A stretch of 64,000 nt of DNA from an uncultured Bacteroidia bacterium. Lineage in GTDB: Bacteria > Bacteroidota > Bacteroidia > Bacteroidales > F082. The stretch's first letter is position 1. Every line of letters begins with the position of its first letter. The DNA lies in contig CADBGN010000003.1 in the NCBI GenBank assembly GCA_902794155.1, positions 31,326-95,325 on the forward strand, read 5' to 3'. Below, piece by piece: positions 32,579 through 41,104 of the stretch. The notes beneath the pieces were generated by a model that saw only the letters and a list, made by a program, of their open reading frames with translations, ran no database searches and was not told where the DNA came from. Made by a program: the position numbers and the translations under genes.

Positions 32579-33562
32579 ATGATGAAAAAGACGAACAAAT
32601 TGTTTCTCACGATGTGCGTGGCTGGCTCTTTCGCCTTGCTTTTCGGCTCGTGCAAGAAAAAAGAAGAAGTGAAAGAAATCGCTATTAACTTGCCTGCATT
32701 CCAGGAAGAAGTTGATACTAGAGCTTACATCGACTATGGCAACAGCTGCCACTTTATGTGGAACAACAACGACGAGGTTGCTATCTACAATCTTGACCAA
32801 GCTGGTGTTGCCTCTGAGAAGGCTATTTTTGCCACCACTGACGATGCAGAAGGTCGTGCTCAGGCCGTTTTCACCAATACCGGTGAGAACCTGTCAGCCA
32901 AAATGTATGGTTATTTCGCATTCTATCCTGTTGCCAAGGTGGAAGCTGATCTGCAAGAAGGTAACTACCAGACCTTCACCGTTCCTGCAACCCAGACCTA
33001 CACCGTTGATCCCGCTGGCACTCCTACGGTTGATCCCGCTGGTATGGCTTTGGCTTGTGAACTTCCCAGCCTTGAAGAAGGCTTCACTTTGAAGCACATC
33101 TTCGGCGCTTTGCGTCTCAGACTTACTGGTGCTGGCAATGTGAACAAGATTGAAGTGGAAGATGCCAGATACAATCTTGCTGGTAACGCCACGATGAAGC
33201 TGCACGAAGTGAATATGACCACCTTCACCGAACTCCAGAACACTTTCATTGGCACTGAAGATCCTGACAATGATGTCAATTTCTATGGTGCTTGGAATGA
33301 ATACAAGGAAACCTTAGATTGGTCAGCCGAAGGTGCTGGCAAGGTTATGACCTTGAACTGCACTGAGAGCGTTGCTTTGAGTGAAGATGAAGCCCCCTTC
33401 GTTATTGGTCTCCGTCCGGGTGCCTTGAAGTATGGTTTCACTGTGAGAGTTTATCTCGATGGTGAAAATGCTCCTCGCGTGTTCGACTACACTGGTGCCA
33501 ACAACCTTCACTATGGTATCAAGGCTGGTGTCACCAAGAACTTGACCCTTAACGTTCAATAA
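32579..33562 (+). CDS. fimbrillin-like lipoprotein
   Basis: 327 residues. The lipobox FGSC puts the lipidated Cys at residue 25 (24 if the second ATG is used). The mature protein starts KKKEE, then has DTRAYIDYGNSCHFMWNNND and EVAIYN, which resemble fimbrillin/Mfa-like domain starts (TRA...W...D.i.vy). A short in-frame repeat TVDPAGTP/TVDPAGMA lies near residue 144. A single continuous beta-rich domain pair follows. It is likely surface-exposed on the outer membrane. It is co-transcribed with the small peptide and closed by a terminator. Fimbria formation is not shown, since no Mfa/Fim partner genes are near. Confidence 0.72.
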   Translation: MMKKTNKLFLTMCVAGSFALLFGSCKKKEEVKEIAINLPAFQEEVDTRAYIDYGNSCHFMWNNNDEVAIYNLDQAGVASEKAIFATTDDAEGRAQAVFTNTGENLSAKMYGYFAFYPVAKVEADLQEGNYQTFTVPATQTYTVDPAGTPTVDPAGMALACELPSLEEGFTLKHIFGALRLRLTGAGNVNKIEVEDARYNLAGNATMKLHEVNMTTFTELQNTFIGTEDPDNDVNFYGAWNEYKETLDWSAEGAGKVMTLNCTESVALSEDEAPFVIGLRPGALKYGFTVRVYLDGENAPRVFDYTGANNLHYGIKAGVTKNLTLNVQ

Positions 33563-33586
33563 GGTTTTGACCTAGAGTCATCAATT

Positions 33587-33619
33587 AAAAAAAGCGCTTC
33601 CTTGTGGAGCGCTTTTTTT
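33587..33619 (+). terminator. rho-independent terminator
   Basis: AAAAAAAGCGCT and its complement around a small loop, with flanking A- and T-runs, ending the peptide-lipoprotein transcript. Confidence 0.93.
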
Positions 33620-33667
33620 GTGTTCTATTTGTAAAAGGTGATTAATCCCGTTTCAATTTTGGGGCAT

Positions 33668-33697
33668 AAAAAATAGAGACGCAGTACTGCGTCTCTA
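33668..33697 (-). terminator. terminator of tRNA-Phe (24-bp perfect palindrome)
   Basis: TAGAGACGCAGT and its exact complement form a 24-base perfect palindrome (33674-33697), followed on the minus strand by TTTTTT. It lies 6 bases past the tRNA 3-prime end. Confidence 0.85.
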
Positions 33698-33703
33698 TAA
33701 ATG

Positions 33704-33776
<73 letters not shown>

Positions 33777-34026
33777 TCCGTTTCATTGATTCTTTCGGAA
33801 TGCGGGTGCAAAAATACAACAAAATTCCTTATTGACAAGAAAAAATCTTCAAAAATTGTGTTTTTTTTATTTTTTCAATTGTTTTTCGTTGATATTCAGT
33901 TAAATAACATATTTTGCTCGTAATAATGGCAATAAAAACTTGCTAAACGAGTTAAAAAATCGGATATTTGCACGCCCTAAACATCGGCTTTCCCTATGAA
34001 GGGACGCGCAAAAGATTGCATTGTTT
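33777..34026. other. intergenic region before the envelope operon
   Basis: AT-rich, with T-runs. The only clear element is the -7 box TATTTG at 33965-33970. The leader after it contains a small hairpin (TTCCCT-ATG-AAGGGA) before the ATG at 34027. Confidence 0.5.
33965..33970 (+). promoter_or_regulatory. -7 promoter element of the envelope operon
   Basis: TATTTG preceded by GGA, about 57 bases before the barrel protein gene. Confidence 0.55.
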
Positions 34027-35328
34027 ATGAGAATATCTTGGATTAAAAACATATTGTTTGTTTGCCTGATGGCAGGCTATGTCTTGAAGGTTCAGGCTCA
34101 AGCTGACATCGACTCGCCCTATTCATTGTTCGGGCTTGGTCAGGTGAACAATAGCTCTATGAACGTTAGACTTAAGGGGATGGGAGGTTTTGCGAACGCT
34201 ATGTATGGCAATGGCCTTATTAATGTGGTGAATCCAGCTTCGTATGCCAAAATCGACTCTTTGTCTTTCCTTTTTGATGCTGGATTCTACTTGAAGTCTT
34301 CAACGTTTAGTACCTCTTCTCTTTCTGAAAAAGCAAACAACGCCTCGTTCGACCATGTGTCGATGTGTTTTGGTCTGTTGCCTTGGTGGAAGATGGCTTT
34401 TGGTGTTCAGCCTTTCACTACTTCAGGTTATAACATATTGGTCGATTCCTATGAGAATGGTATAGGGAAAACCACAACACGTTTCAAAGGGAAGGGTGGA
34501 CTCAACCGAGTCTTTTGGGGCAATGCTTTCAAGATAGGCAAACATTTTGCTGTGGGAGCAAACGCTTACTACGTTTTTGGTGATAGTCAGGCTGAGACCT
34601 CACTCTATTTTCCGGATTCTGCTTATTATATTGGGTCGCGTCGCAGCATCGATGTGATGGTACGTTCCTTTATGTTTGATTATGGTTTGTTATTCAACAC
34701 GTCTGTGGGTGACGATATGGAGCTTGGATTGGGCTTCACTTATACTCAAAAGATCAACCTGAAAGGAGAGCAGACCTTATGCATTCGTTCGTTTGAGGAA
34801 GATATTGACACAGAAGTGGAGTATACTATTGACACGATTGCATACGGAGTCAGCGAATCGAAGACTACGTTGCCTCAAGGTTTCGGCATCGGAATATCTT
34901 TGCAAAAAGGCAACGATTGGGCATTGGGTGCCGATTTCAACTGGTCGCAATGGTCGCAGTTTGCACGACAAGGAAAAACTGAGGACCTTCAGAATTCCTG
35001 GAAAGTATCTGCTGGTGCTGAATATACGCCCAAGCACACTTCCATTTCAGGCTATTTTTCGCGCGTCACTTATCGTTTTGGCGGTTTTTATGAGCATGGT
35101 TTTATTAGTCTGCCTGGCAACGATGGTTTGGACCATTCAATTAATAAGGTAGGCGCCACAGTCGGCATGTCATTGCCCCTGCCACGCACCCTTTCGAAGG
35201 TCAACTTGGCGGTTGAAGCTGGACAGTATGGTACCCGCGAAGGCGGTTTGATACAAGAGCGTTATGCCAAGGTAAATTTTGGCATTTCGGTGTTTGAGCA
35301 TTGGTTTATGAAACGTAAGTATAAATAA
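34027..35328 (+). CDS. outer-membrane beta-barrel protein
   Basis: 433 residues; the ATG of MRISWIKNIL was taken (an upstream TTG adds two codons). A signal peptide ends about residue 24 (KVQAQA). The mature part begins DIDSPYSLFGLGQVNNSSMN and LKGMGGFANAM, the OmpP1/FadL-like start of Bacteroidota barrels. Alternating strands follow, ending in KVNFGISVFEHWFMKR. It is the first gene of an operon with TPR, LptC, CorC-like and PpiD-like genes, an arrangement common in Bacteroidales, suggesting an envelope-assembly context. Ligand unknown. Confidence 0.8.
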   Translation: MRISWIKNILFVCLMAGYVLKVQAQADIDSPYSLFGLGQVNNSSMNVRLKGMGGFANAMYGNGLINVVNPASYAKIDSLSFLFDAGFYLKSSTFSTSSLSEKANNASFDHVSMCFGLLPWWKMAFGVQPFTTSGYNILVDSYENGIGKTTTRFKGKGGLNRVFWGNAFKIGKHFAVGANAYYVFGDSQAETSLYFPDSAYYIGSRRSIDVMVRSFMFDYGLLFNTSVGDDMELGLGFTYTQKINLKGEQTLCIRSFEEDIDTEVEYTIDTIAYGVSESKTTLPQGFGIGISLQKGNDWALGADFNWSQWSQFARQGKTEDLQNSWKVSAGAEYTPKHTSISGYFSRVTYRFGGFYEHGFISLPGNDGLDHSINKVGATVGMSLPLPRTLSKVNLAVEAGQYGTREGGLIQERYAKVNFGISVFEHWFMKRKYK

Positions 35329-35404
35329 GGAAAACTCATGCGAAAACATTTTGGAATGATATTTGAATAAGAGCAAACAAGTCTAACACTAAAAATAAGA
35401 AGAG

Positions 35405-36856
35405 ATGAAAACGAAAAGATTAATGATGATTGCCGTTATCTTTGGAATGGCAATGAGCGTATCTGCCCAAGAGGTGTCAGAGTCGAAGTACGGAACCGAC
35501 AGCGTTGCGTGCGTGACAAATCTGTCCATCTACGGTGAGGCTTACAAGCAGTGGGAAGCGGCCAAGTTTGCTCCGGAAGCTGCCACTAGTGAGATGATCA
35601 ACGCCTGGAGAGAAGTCTTCCTCAACTGCCCTCGTTCCAGCCAACTTATCTATACGAGAGGTGAGAAGATCATGGACTACTTCATTCGCAAGAATCCTGC
35701 CCAAAAAGATGCCTATATCGATACCATCTGCATGATGATGGACAACAGAGCACAGTATTTCCCGGTTGACCCGAAGACGGGCAAGTCGCAAGTGGCCGGC
35801 ATCATGGGCCGTAAGGGTTTACTCATCTACACTTACAACAAGAACCGCTACGAAGAAGCCTACAATGTTTTGAAAGACGCCGTCGCACTTGATGCTTCTC
35901 AGTTGCAAGGCGCTTACATCGACGCTTATTTCAAGGCCACGATTGACATGGTGAACAACGGTAAGGCTGAAAAGATGACTATCATCAATGTCTATCAAGA
36001 GCTCTCCGAGGTGCTTGATAACAACATCGGTGCTTTGGCAACGACTGAAACGGAGCTTGAAACTGCCAAGGAAGAGGCAGTGGCCAGTGGCGATGCCGAT
36101 GCAGTGGCTGGCTTCGACAAACAGCTGGAGAAGAATGAGAAGAACATCAACATCAATAAGGGTGTGAAGAATAACCTCGACAACCTGTTCCAGCCCTTCG
36201 CTTCATGCGATGACCTGATCAAGGTGTTCAGTGCCAAGATGAAGGAAACGCCCGATGACGTCACCCTGCTCAAGCGCATCACCACCATCCTTGATAAGAA
36301 GGACTGCACGGAGTCGAAGCTCTTCCTCGATGCAGCTGTCAGACTCAACGAACTGGAGCCCAGCCCCGAGGCTTCGTATAGCTTGGGTATCAAGTTCTTC
36401 AAGGATAAGAAGTACAGTGAAGCTGCTACCTTCTTCGAGCAAGCCACGAAGACCGACAACAACGACCGTAAGTATCGTGCCTACCGTAACTTGGCCATGT
36501 GCTACCAGAACATGGGTAGCTTCGGCAGAGCCCGCGACATCGCGAGAAGAGCCGCACAGGTTGACCCGACCGCAGGTGAGCCTTACCTCATCATCGCCCA
36601 ACTCTATGCCTCAAGCGCCTCGCAGTTCAGCGGCGACATCGAAAGTAAGGCTGTGTACTGGGCCGCTGTCGACAAGTGCATCAAGGCCAAGTCCATTGAC
36701 CCCTCAATTGCTGACCGCGCCAATCGCCTGATAGGTTCCTACACTGCCGGCTTCCCGTCGATGGAGACTATCTTCTTCAACGACTATAGCGAGGGTCAGA
36801 CCTTCCATGTCGGTGGCTGGATTGGTGAAACCACCACCATCAGAGCCAGAAAGTAA
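35405..36856 (+). CDS. exported TPR protein
   Basis: 483 residues. A signal peptide ends about residue 22 (VSAQE). The N-terminal part is helical (IYGEAYKQWEAAKF). A coiled-coil Glu/Lys-rich stretch lies at about 210-250, and typical TPR units lie at about 315-420 (ASYSLGIKFFKDKKYSEAATFFEQA, KYRAYRNLAMCYQNMGSFGRA). It is periplasmic by prediction. Its stop touches the TTG start of lptC. It may bridge proteins of the envelope operon; no enzymatic domain is seen. Confidence 0.8.
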   Translation: MKTKRLMMIAVIFGMAMSVSAQEVSESKYGTDSVACVTNLSIYGEAYKQWEAAKFAPEAATSEMINAWREVFLNCPRSSQLIYTRGEKIMDYFIRKNPAQKDAYIDTICMMMDNRAQYFPVDPKTGKSQVAGIMGRKGLLIYTYNKNRYEEAYNVLKDAVALDASQLQGAYIDAYFKATIDMVNNGKAEKMTIINVYQELSEVLDNNIGALATTETELETAKEEAVASGDADAVAGFDKQLEKNEKNININKGVKNNLDNLFQPFASCDDLIKVFSAKMKETPDDVTLLKRITTILDKKDCTESKLFLDAAVRLNELEPSPEASYSLGIKFFKDKKYSEAATFFEQATKTDNNDRKYRAYRNLAMCYQNMGSFGRARDIARRAAQVDPTAGEPYLIIAQLYASSASQFSGDIESKAVYWAAVDKCIKAKSIDPSIADRANRLIGSYTAGFPSMETIFFNDYSEGQTFHVGGWIGETTTIRARK

Positions 36857-37417
36857 TTGAAACACATCCTGAAAATAGGAATCCTACTCAACATCACAGC
36901 CTTCGTGGCTGTGATGTTGTTTTCGTGTTCAAACCCCGATGCCATCGTGCAGGCTATGGGATCTGATGACACGCTGTCGGGTATTATTGCCGATAGTGTG
37001 GTTTTCTATCGCAGCGATTCTGGCCAAATTAACCTTGAACTTCATACGCCGCGAATGGTGCGTTTTGAAACCGAAGACGATATTATGGAATTTCCTCTGG
37101 GCTTCGATGTCTACATGTACGACAAAGGAGAAAAGACCACAGAACTCCATGCTGATTATGGCAAACATTACGGTAAGATGCAACTGATTGAAGCCTGCGG
37201 CAATGTCATTGTGCAGAACTTCGGTAGTAATGAGACCATGTACTCTGAAAAGTTTTTCTGGTATCAGGCCACCAAAATGATACGCACTCGCTCGCACGTC
37301 AAGATTGTTACCCCTGACAAGCAGATTGAGGCTGACAGCCTTGTCGCGACTGAAGATTTCTCGGAATATACGATGTATTCGGGTAGTGCTCTGCTCGATG
37401 TGGATGAGGAGGAATGA
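36857..37417 (+). CDS. lptC: LPS export protein LptC with lipoprotein signal
   Basis: 186 residues. The start is TTG, directly after the stop of the TPR gene (TAATTG); no other start keeps the hydrophobic N terminus. A lipobox-like VMLFSC is at about residues 19-24, so this LptC may be a lipoprotein rather than a bitopic protein. The LptC core is seen in FYRSDSGQINLELHTPRMVRF and ELHADYGKHYGKMQLIEACGNV, the beta-jellyroll that passes LPS from LptBFG to LptA. Context of envelope genes agrees. Confidence 0.85.
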   Translation: MKHILKIGILLNITAFVAVMLFSCSNPDAIVQAMGSDDTLSGIIADSVVFYRSDSGQINLELHTPRMVRFETEDDIMEFPLGFDVYMYDKGEKTTELHADYGKHYGKMQLIEACGNVIVQNFGSNETMYSEKFFWYQATKMIRTRSHVKIVTPDKQIEADSLVATEDFSEYTMYSGSALLDVDEEE

Positions 37418-37420
37418 GGT

Positions 37421-38707
37421 ATGAGTAGTTGGATTGTAGTCGCCATAACCTTATTCTTCTCCGCACTTTGCTCAGGGCTCGAGATCGCCTTCAACAGCAT
37501 CAACCGTTTGCAGCTTGAGGTGGAACTGACGAAAAACACATTTTCAGCTAAAATCATTAGGCTATTTCTGAAGGATCAATCGCGTTTTATCACTTCATTG
37601 CTTTTAGGCAACAATATTGCGCTTATTATCTATGGCATGAGCATGTCGCAGCTGCTTGATGTCCCCGTCAACCATTGGCTGCATTACATTTCTTTTGATA
37701 ATGATTTCATGGTGTTGTTGGTGAAGACCATTCTCGCCACGCTTCTTGTGCTGTTGGTTGCTGAGTTTCTGCCTAAGATGTTGTTTCGCATTAATCCCAA
37801 TGCTATACTTTCCTTCTTTGCCCTCCCCACTTTTGCCGTTTATTGTTTGCTTTATCCACTGATTCTTGTCTACACCGGTATCTCTGAGTTCATCATTCGG
37901 TATCTCCTTCGCTTGAAGGTTGATCGCCAAGAGTATCAGTTCACTACTGTTGATCTCAATGATTACATCGCTGAATACGCCGACCCCGAAGAAGCTGATG
38001 AGGATATGCAGCAGGAAATACAGCTGTTTCAAAACGTGATGGAGTTTCGCTCGGTGAAACTTCGTGAGTGCATGGGACCTCGTAACGAAATCGAATCAGT
38101 GAAGCTGACCGACAGCATCGAAAACGTGAAAGCCCGTTTTGAGGAGACCAAACACTCGAAACTGATTGTTATTGGCGAAAGCATCGACGACATTGTTGGA
38201 TACGTCCATCTGAACGATGTATTCCGTATTGTGGCTGAGCATCGCGAGGCTGTCCTGCCTGACATTATACGTAAGATAGACTTTTTCCCTGAGACTTATA
38301 CTGCCGACCGTCTTTTGAAACATTTCATCCAACACCGCCAAGGCGTTGCAGCTGTTGTCGACGAGTTTGGTGGTACGGCGGGAATAGTGACAATGGAAGA
38401 TGTGGTTGAGGAGATTTTTGGAGAGATTGATGATGAATATGATGTGGAAGAGGAAGTGGAAAAAGTGGTTGACAATAACACTTTTGTTTTTTCTGCTCGC
38501 CTTGAAATCGACTATCTCAACGATACATACAAGTTAGACCTTCCGGTTTCTGACGATTATGAGACTTTGGCAGGTATGATTTTGCATTATTGTGAGAGCA
38601 TTCCTGAACAAGGACAAGTGCTTCAAATTGGCAATTATAAGGTTAAAATACTGAAAGCCTCGCACATGAAATTGGACGAAGTGGAATTACAAATCCAAAA
38701 TAATTGA
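37421..38707 (+). CDS. CNNM/CorC-like transport protein (DUF21-CBS-CorC_HlyC)
   Basis: 428 residues. The DUF21 domain has four membrane segments, at about residues 4-25, 60-80, 93-118 and 124-150 (start WIVVAITLFFSALCSGLEIAF). Two CBS domains span about 205-330 (MGPRNEIESVKLTDSIENV, FGGTAGIVTMEDVVEEIFGEI) and the CorC_HlyC domain about 345-425. Such proteins take part in Mg2+/Co2+ transport. GldE of gliding bacteria has the same layout, but no GldD neighbour is present, so that name was not used. It is 3 bases after lptC. Confidence 0.88.
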   Translation: MSSWIVVAITLFFSALCSGLEIAFNSINRLQLEVELTKNTFSAKIIRLFLKDQSRFITSLLLGNNIALIIYGMSMSQLLDVPVNHWLHYISFDNDFMVLLVKTILATLLVLLVAEFLPKMLFRINPNAILSFFALPTFAVYCLLYPLILVYTGISEFIIRYLLRLKVDRQEYQFTTVDLNDYIAEYADPEEADEDMQQEIQLFQNVMEFRSVKLRECMGPRNEIESVKLTDSIENVKARFEETKHSKLIVIGESIDDIVGYVHLNDVFRIVAEHREAVLPDIIRKIDFFPETYTADRLLKHFIQHRQGVAAVVDEFGGTAGIVTMEDVVEEIFGEIDDEYDVEEEVEKVVDNNTFVFSARLEIDYLNDTYKLDLPVSDDYETLAGMILHYCESIPEQGQVLQIGNYKVKILKASHMKLDEVELQIQNN

Positions 38708-38801
38708 TTGGTATTCAGCTTGTTTTGTTGGTGATAAACGAGAATTATTGTTGTTGATAAATAAAATTCAGCCAAAATTCCCATTGAGTTGAAATCTTTA
38801 C

Positions 38802-38809
38802 TAAATTTG
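38802..38809 (+). promoter_or_regulatory. -7 promoter element
   Basis: TAAATTTG, with TTGAGTTG in the -33 region (38784), about 43 bases before the PpiD-like gene. Confidence 0.65.
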
Positions 38810-38852
38810 CACGCTCAAAATTGAAGTTTAATAGTAATTAGAAAATAGAATT

Positions 38853-40970
38853 ATGGCAGCAATTGAAAAAATCAGAAGACGCTCCGGATTGTTGATTGCA
38901 ATCATCGGTATCGCATTGTTAGCGTTTGTCTTACAAGACCTTTTCCAAAGTCAAGGAGGAAACACGGGTCCCTCGGTGGCCGTCGTTGATGGCGAAAAGA
39001 TTACGGTGAGAGACTACGAAGAGGCAAAGGAAGTGAATGTAGGCGGCAGGAATAACCTTACATCCGACCAAACTTATGAAATCTCCAATAGTACTCTTGA
39101 GCAGATGATAAAGGATAATATCATGAACAAAGAGTACGAAGCCGCTGGCTTTGGTGTCACCACAGATGAACTTATGGATCAGTTGACGGGTGAAAAGCCT
39201 CACCAGTGGGCTGTACAAAACTTTGGTGATGGCAATGGCAAAGTTGACAAGCAGCGTGTGAACGATTATCTTCAGAATCTTAGCAGCATGCCGGCTGAGT
39301 ATTATAACCAATGGGTTGAGATTGAAAAGTATTTGAAAAAGGACCGCTTGGAGCAAAAGTTCAACAACTTGGTGAAGGCTTCCTATTTCCTTCCCACAGC
39401 TTTGGCGAAGAAGTATTATGAAAATAAGAACATGAAGGCTTCGGCTGATGTTGTTGCTTTGCGTTACAGCACCATCCCAGATTCGACAGTGACTATTACC
39501 GATGCTGACAAGAAAGCCTTCTATGACGAGAACAAGTCGCGTTATGATATGATTGAAAGCCGCGATATTGAGTATGTCGTGTTTGACGTAGTTCCTTCGT
39601 TGGAAGACCGTCAGGCTGCTTTGAAGCAGGTGCAGGATTTGAAACCGCAATTTGAAGCCACTGAGGATCCTATTGCTTTTGTGAACGACAGTTATAATTC
39701 CTCGAAGCGTTATGACAGCACATGGATGGGTAGCAATGACGTTCCCGAAGTGATTGAGAAGGCTGTTTTTGAAAATGGAAATGGTGTTGGATATGTGTAT
39801 GGACCATATGAAGATGAAGGTGCCTTTAACCTGGTGCGTATCGTTGAGATGGAAAATCGTCCCGACTCGCTGCGTGCTAGCCATATCTTGATTGCCTACA
39901 ACGGTGCATTGAGGTCTACTGATACCGTCACCACCAAAGAAGAAGCTGAGGCAAAAGCCAATGAACTGCTCGCCCAGCTGAAAGCTGCTAAGAACAACGA
40001 TGAACTGTTTGCCTCTTTGGCTTCTGAGTACAACACCGATGCCACAAAGGATAAAGGGGGCGACCTTGATTGGTTTACGGATGGTGCAATGGTTGATGCC
40101 TTTAACCAATATGCACTTAACAACCCAGTAGGTTCTTTGGGCGTTGTGGAAACTCCCTTTGGCTATCATGTCGTAAAGGTTACGGGTAAGACTGAACCTA
40201 AACCCAAAGTTCGTTTGGCATATGTACAGCAGGAAATTACTGTTTCCGAAAAGACGCGTTTGAATATCTATGCCGAAGCCAATAAGTTCGTCACGGAAAA
40301 CAGAACTTATGATCAGTTCAATAAAACCATAGAAGAACAAGGCCTTACTAAACGTACCAAAGAAGGCATGAACAAATCGACCTATCAGATTCCAGGTCTT
40401 GAGAATCCTCGTGAGATTGTCCGCTGGGCTTTTAATGAGAAGACAAATAAGGGTGACATTTCTGACAAGATCTTTGAACTCGACAACAAACAGTTGGTGG
40501 TAGCTGCCCTTACGGGTGTTATCCACGAAGGCGAGGCTCCTATGGATGGTGTCATCGAACGTAGCAAGTATCAGCTCCTAAACAAGAAGAAAGGTGAAAT
40601 GGCTGTCGATAAGATGAAGGCCTGCGGCAACGACATCAATAGAATGGTCAGCGAACTGGGCGCTGAATCAACCACCGTCTCCGATGTCAATATTGAGTCT
40701 CGTGTGTTGGGCAATTTCGGTGTTGAAGCTGACATCGTTGGTAAGATACTTGGTATGAAGGAGGGCGAAGAGGTCGGTCCTGTTGCAGGTAATGCTACGG
40801 CTTTTATCATCAAGAATGTGAAGTTTACCGCTCCTGAAGAAACCAATGACTATAGCAACATCATCAGAGAGAAGACCAGCCAATTCACTAACCGTTCAAT
40901 GAATAATGGTGTGTATGGCGCGTTGAAAAAGAAAGTCAAGATTAAAGACAACAGAACTGAGATTTTCTAA
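38853..40970 (+). CDS. PpiD-like peptidyl-prolyl isomerase/chaperone
   Basis: 705 residues. It starts with a short basic segment and a membrane helix (GLLIAIIGIALLAFVLQDLF, about 13-32). A SurA_N-type chaperone region follows (VAVVDGEKITVRDYEEAK). A parvulin rotamase domain lies at about residues 340-450 (RASHILIAY, DLDWFTDGAMVDAFNQYAL, VETPFGYHVVKVTGK). It is anchored in the inner membrane and should help fold outer-membrane proteins in the periplasm. Own promoter and terminator, although it follows the envelope operon. Confidence 0.9.
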   Translation: MAAIEKIRRRSGLLIAIIGIALLAFVLQDLFQSQGGNTGPSVAVVDGEKITVRDYEEAKEVNVGGRNNLTSDQTYEISNSTLEQMIKDNIMNKEYEAAGFGVTTDELMDQLTGEKPHQWAVQNFGDGNGKVDKQRVNDYLQNLSSMPAEYYNQWVEIEKYLKKDRLEQKFNNLVKASYFLPTALAKKYYENKNMKASADVVALRYSTIPDSTVTITDADKKAFYDENKSRYDMIESRDIEYVVFDVVPSLEDRQAALKQVQDLKPQFEATEDPIAFVNDSYNSSKRYDSTWMGSNDVPEVIEKAVFENGNGVGYVYGPYEDEGAFNLVRIVEMENRPDSLRASHILIAYNGALRSTDTVTTKEEAEAKANELLAQLKAAKNNDELFASLASEYNTDATKDKGGDLDWFTDGAMVDAFNQYALNNPVGSLGVVETPFGYHVVKVTGKTEPKPKVRLAYVQQEITVSEKTRLNIYAEANKFVTENRTYDQFNKTIEEQGLTKRTKEGMNKSTYQIPGLENPREIVRWAFNEKTNKGDISDKIFELDNKQLVVAALTGVIHEGEAPMDGVIERSKYQLLNKKKGEMAVDKMKACGNDINRMVSELGAESTTVSDVNIESRVLGNFGVEADIVGKILGMKEGEEVGPVAGNATAFIIKNVKFTAPEETNDYSNIIREKTSQFTNRSMNNGVYGALKKKVKIKDNRTEIF

Positions 40971-40999
40971 AACCTAGGCTTTTATGTCTATTAAATACA

Positions 41000-41034
41000 A
41001 GGGTGCGTCGAAATTGTTCGGCGCACCTTTTTTT
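41000..41034 (+). terminator. rho-independent terminator
   Basis: AGGGTGCG.. and ..CGCACCTTTTTTT with a loop of about 10 bases, after the PpiD-like gene. Confidence 0.88.
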
Positions 41035-41104
41035 GAAATCACATAATAAGAGAGACATGTTTGCGTTATGTTTTTAGATTTACAGGATTAAAACACTCAT
41101 TTAT

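Noticed and set aside
37421-38707. Naming the CorC-like gene gldE
   Set aside because: No gliding or T9SS core genes are adjacent; the DUF21-CBS layout alone does not decide.
38931-40526. 531-codon frame antisense to the PpiD-like gene
   Set aside because: Long but hydrophobic and His/Ile-rich without motifs; the opposite strand encodes a clear chaperone/isomerase.
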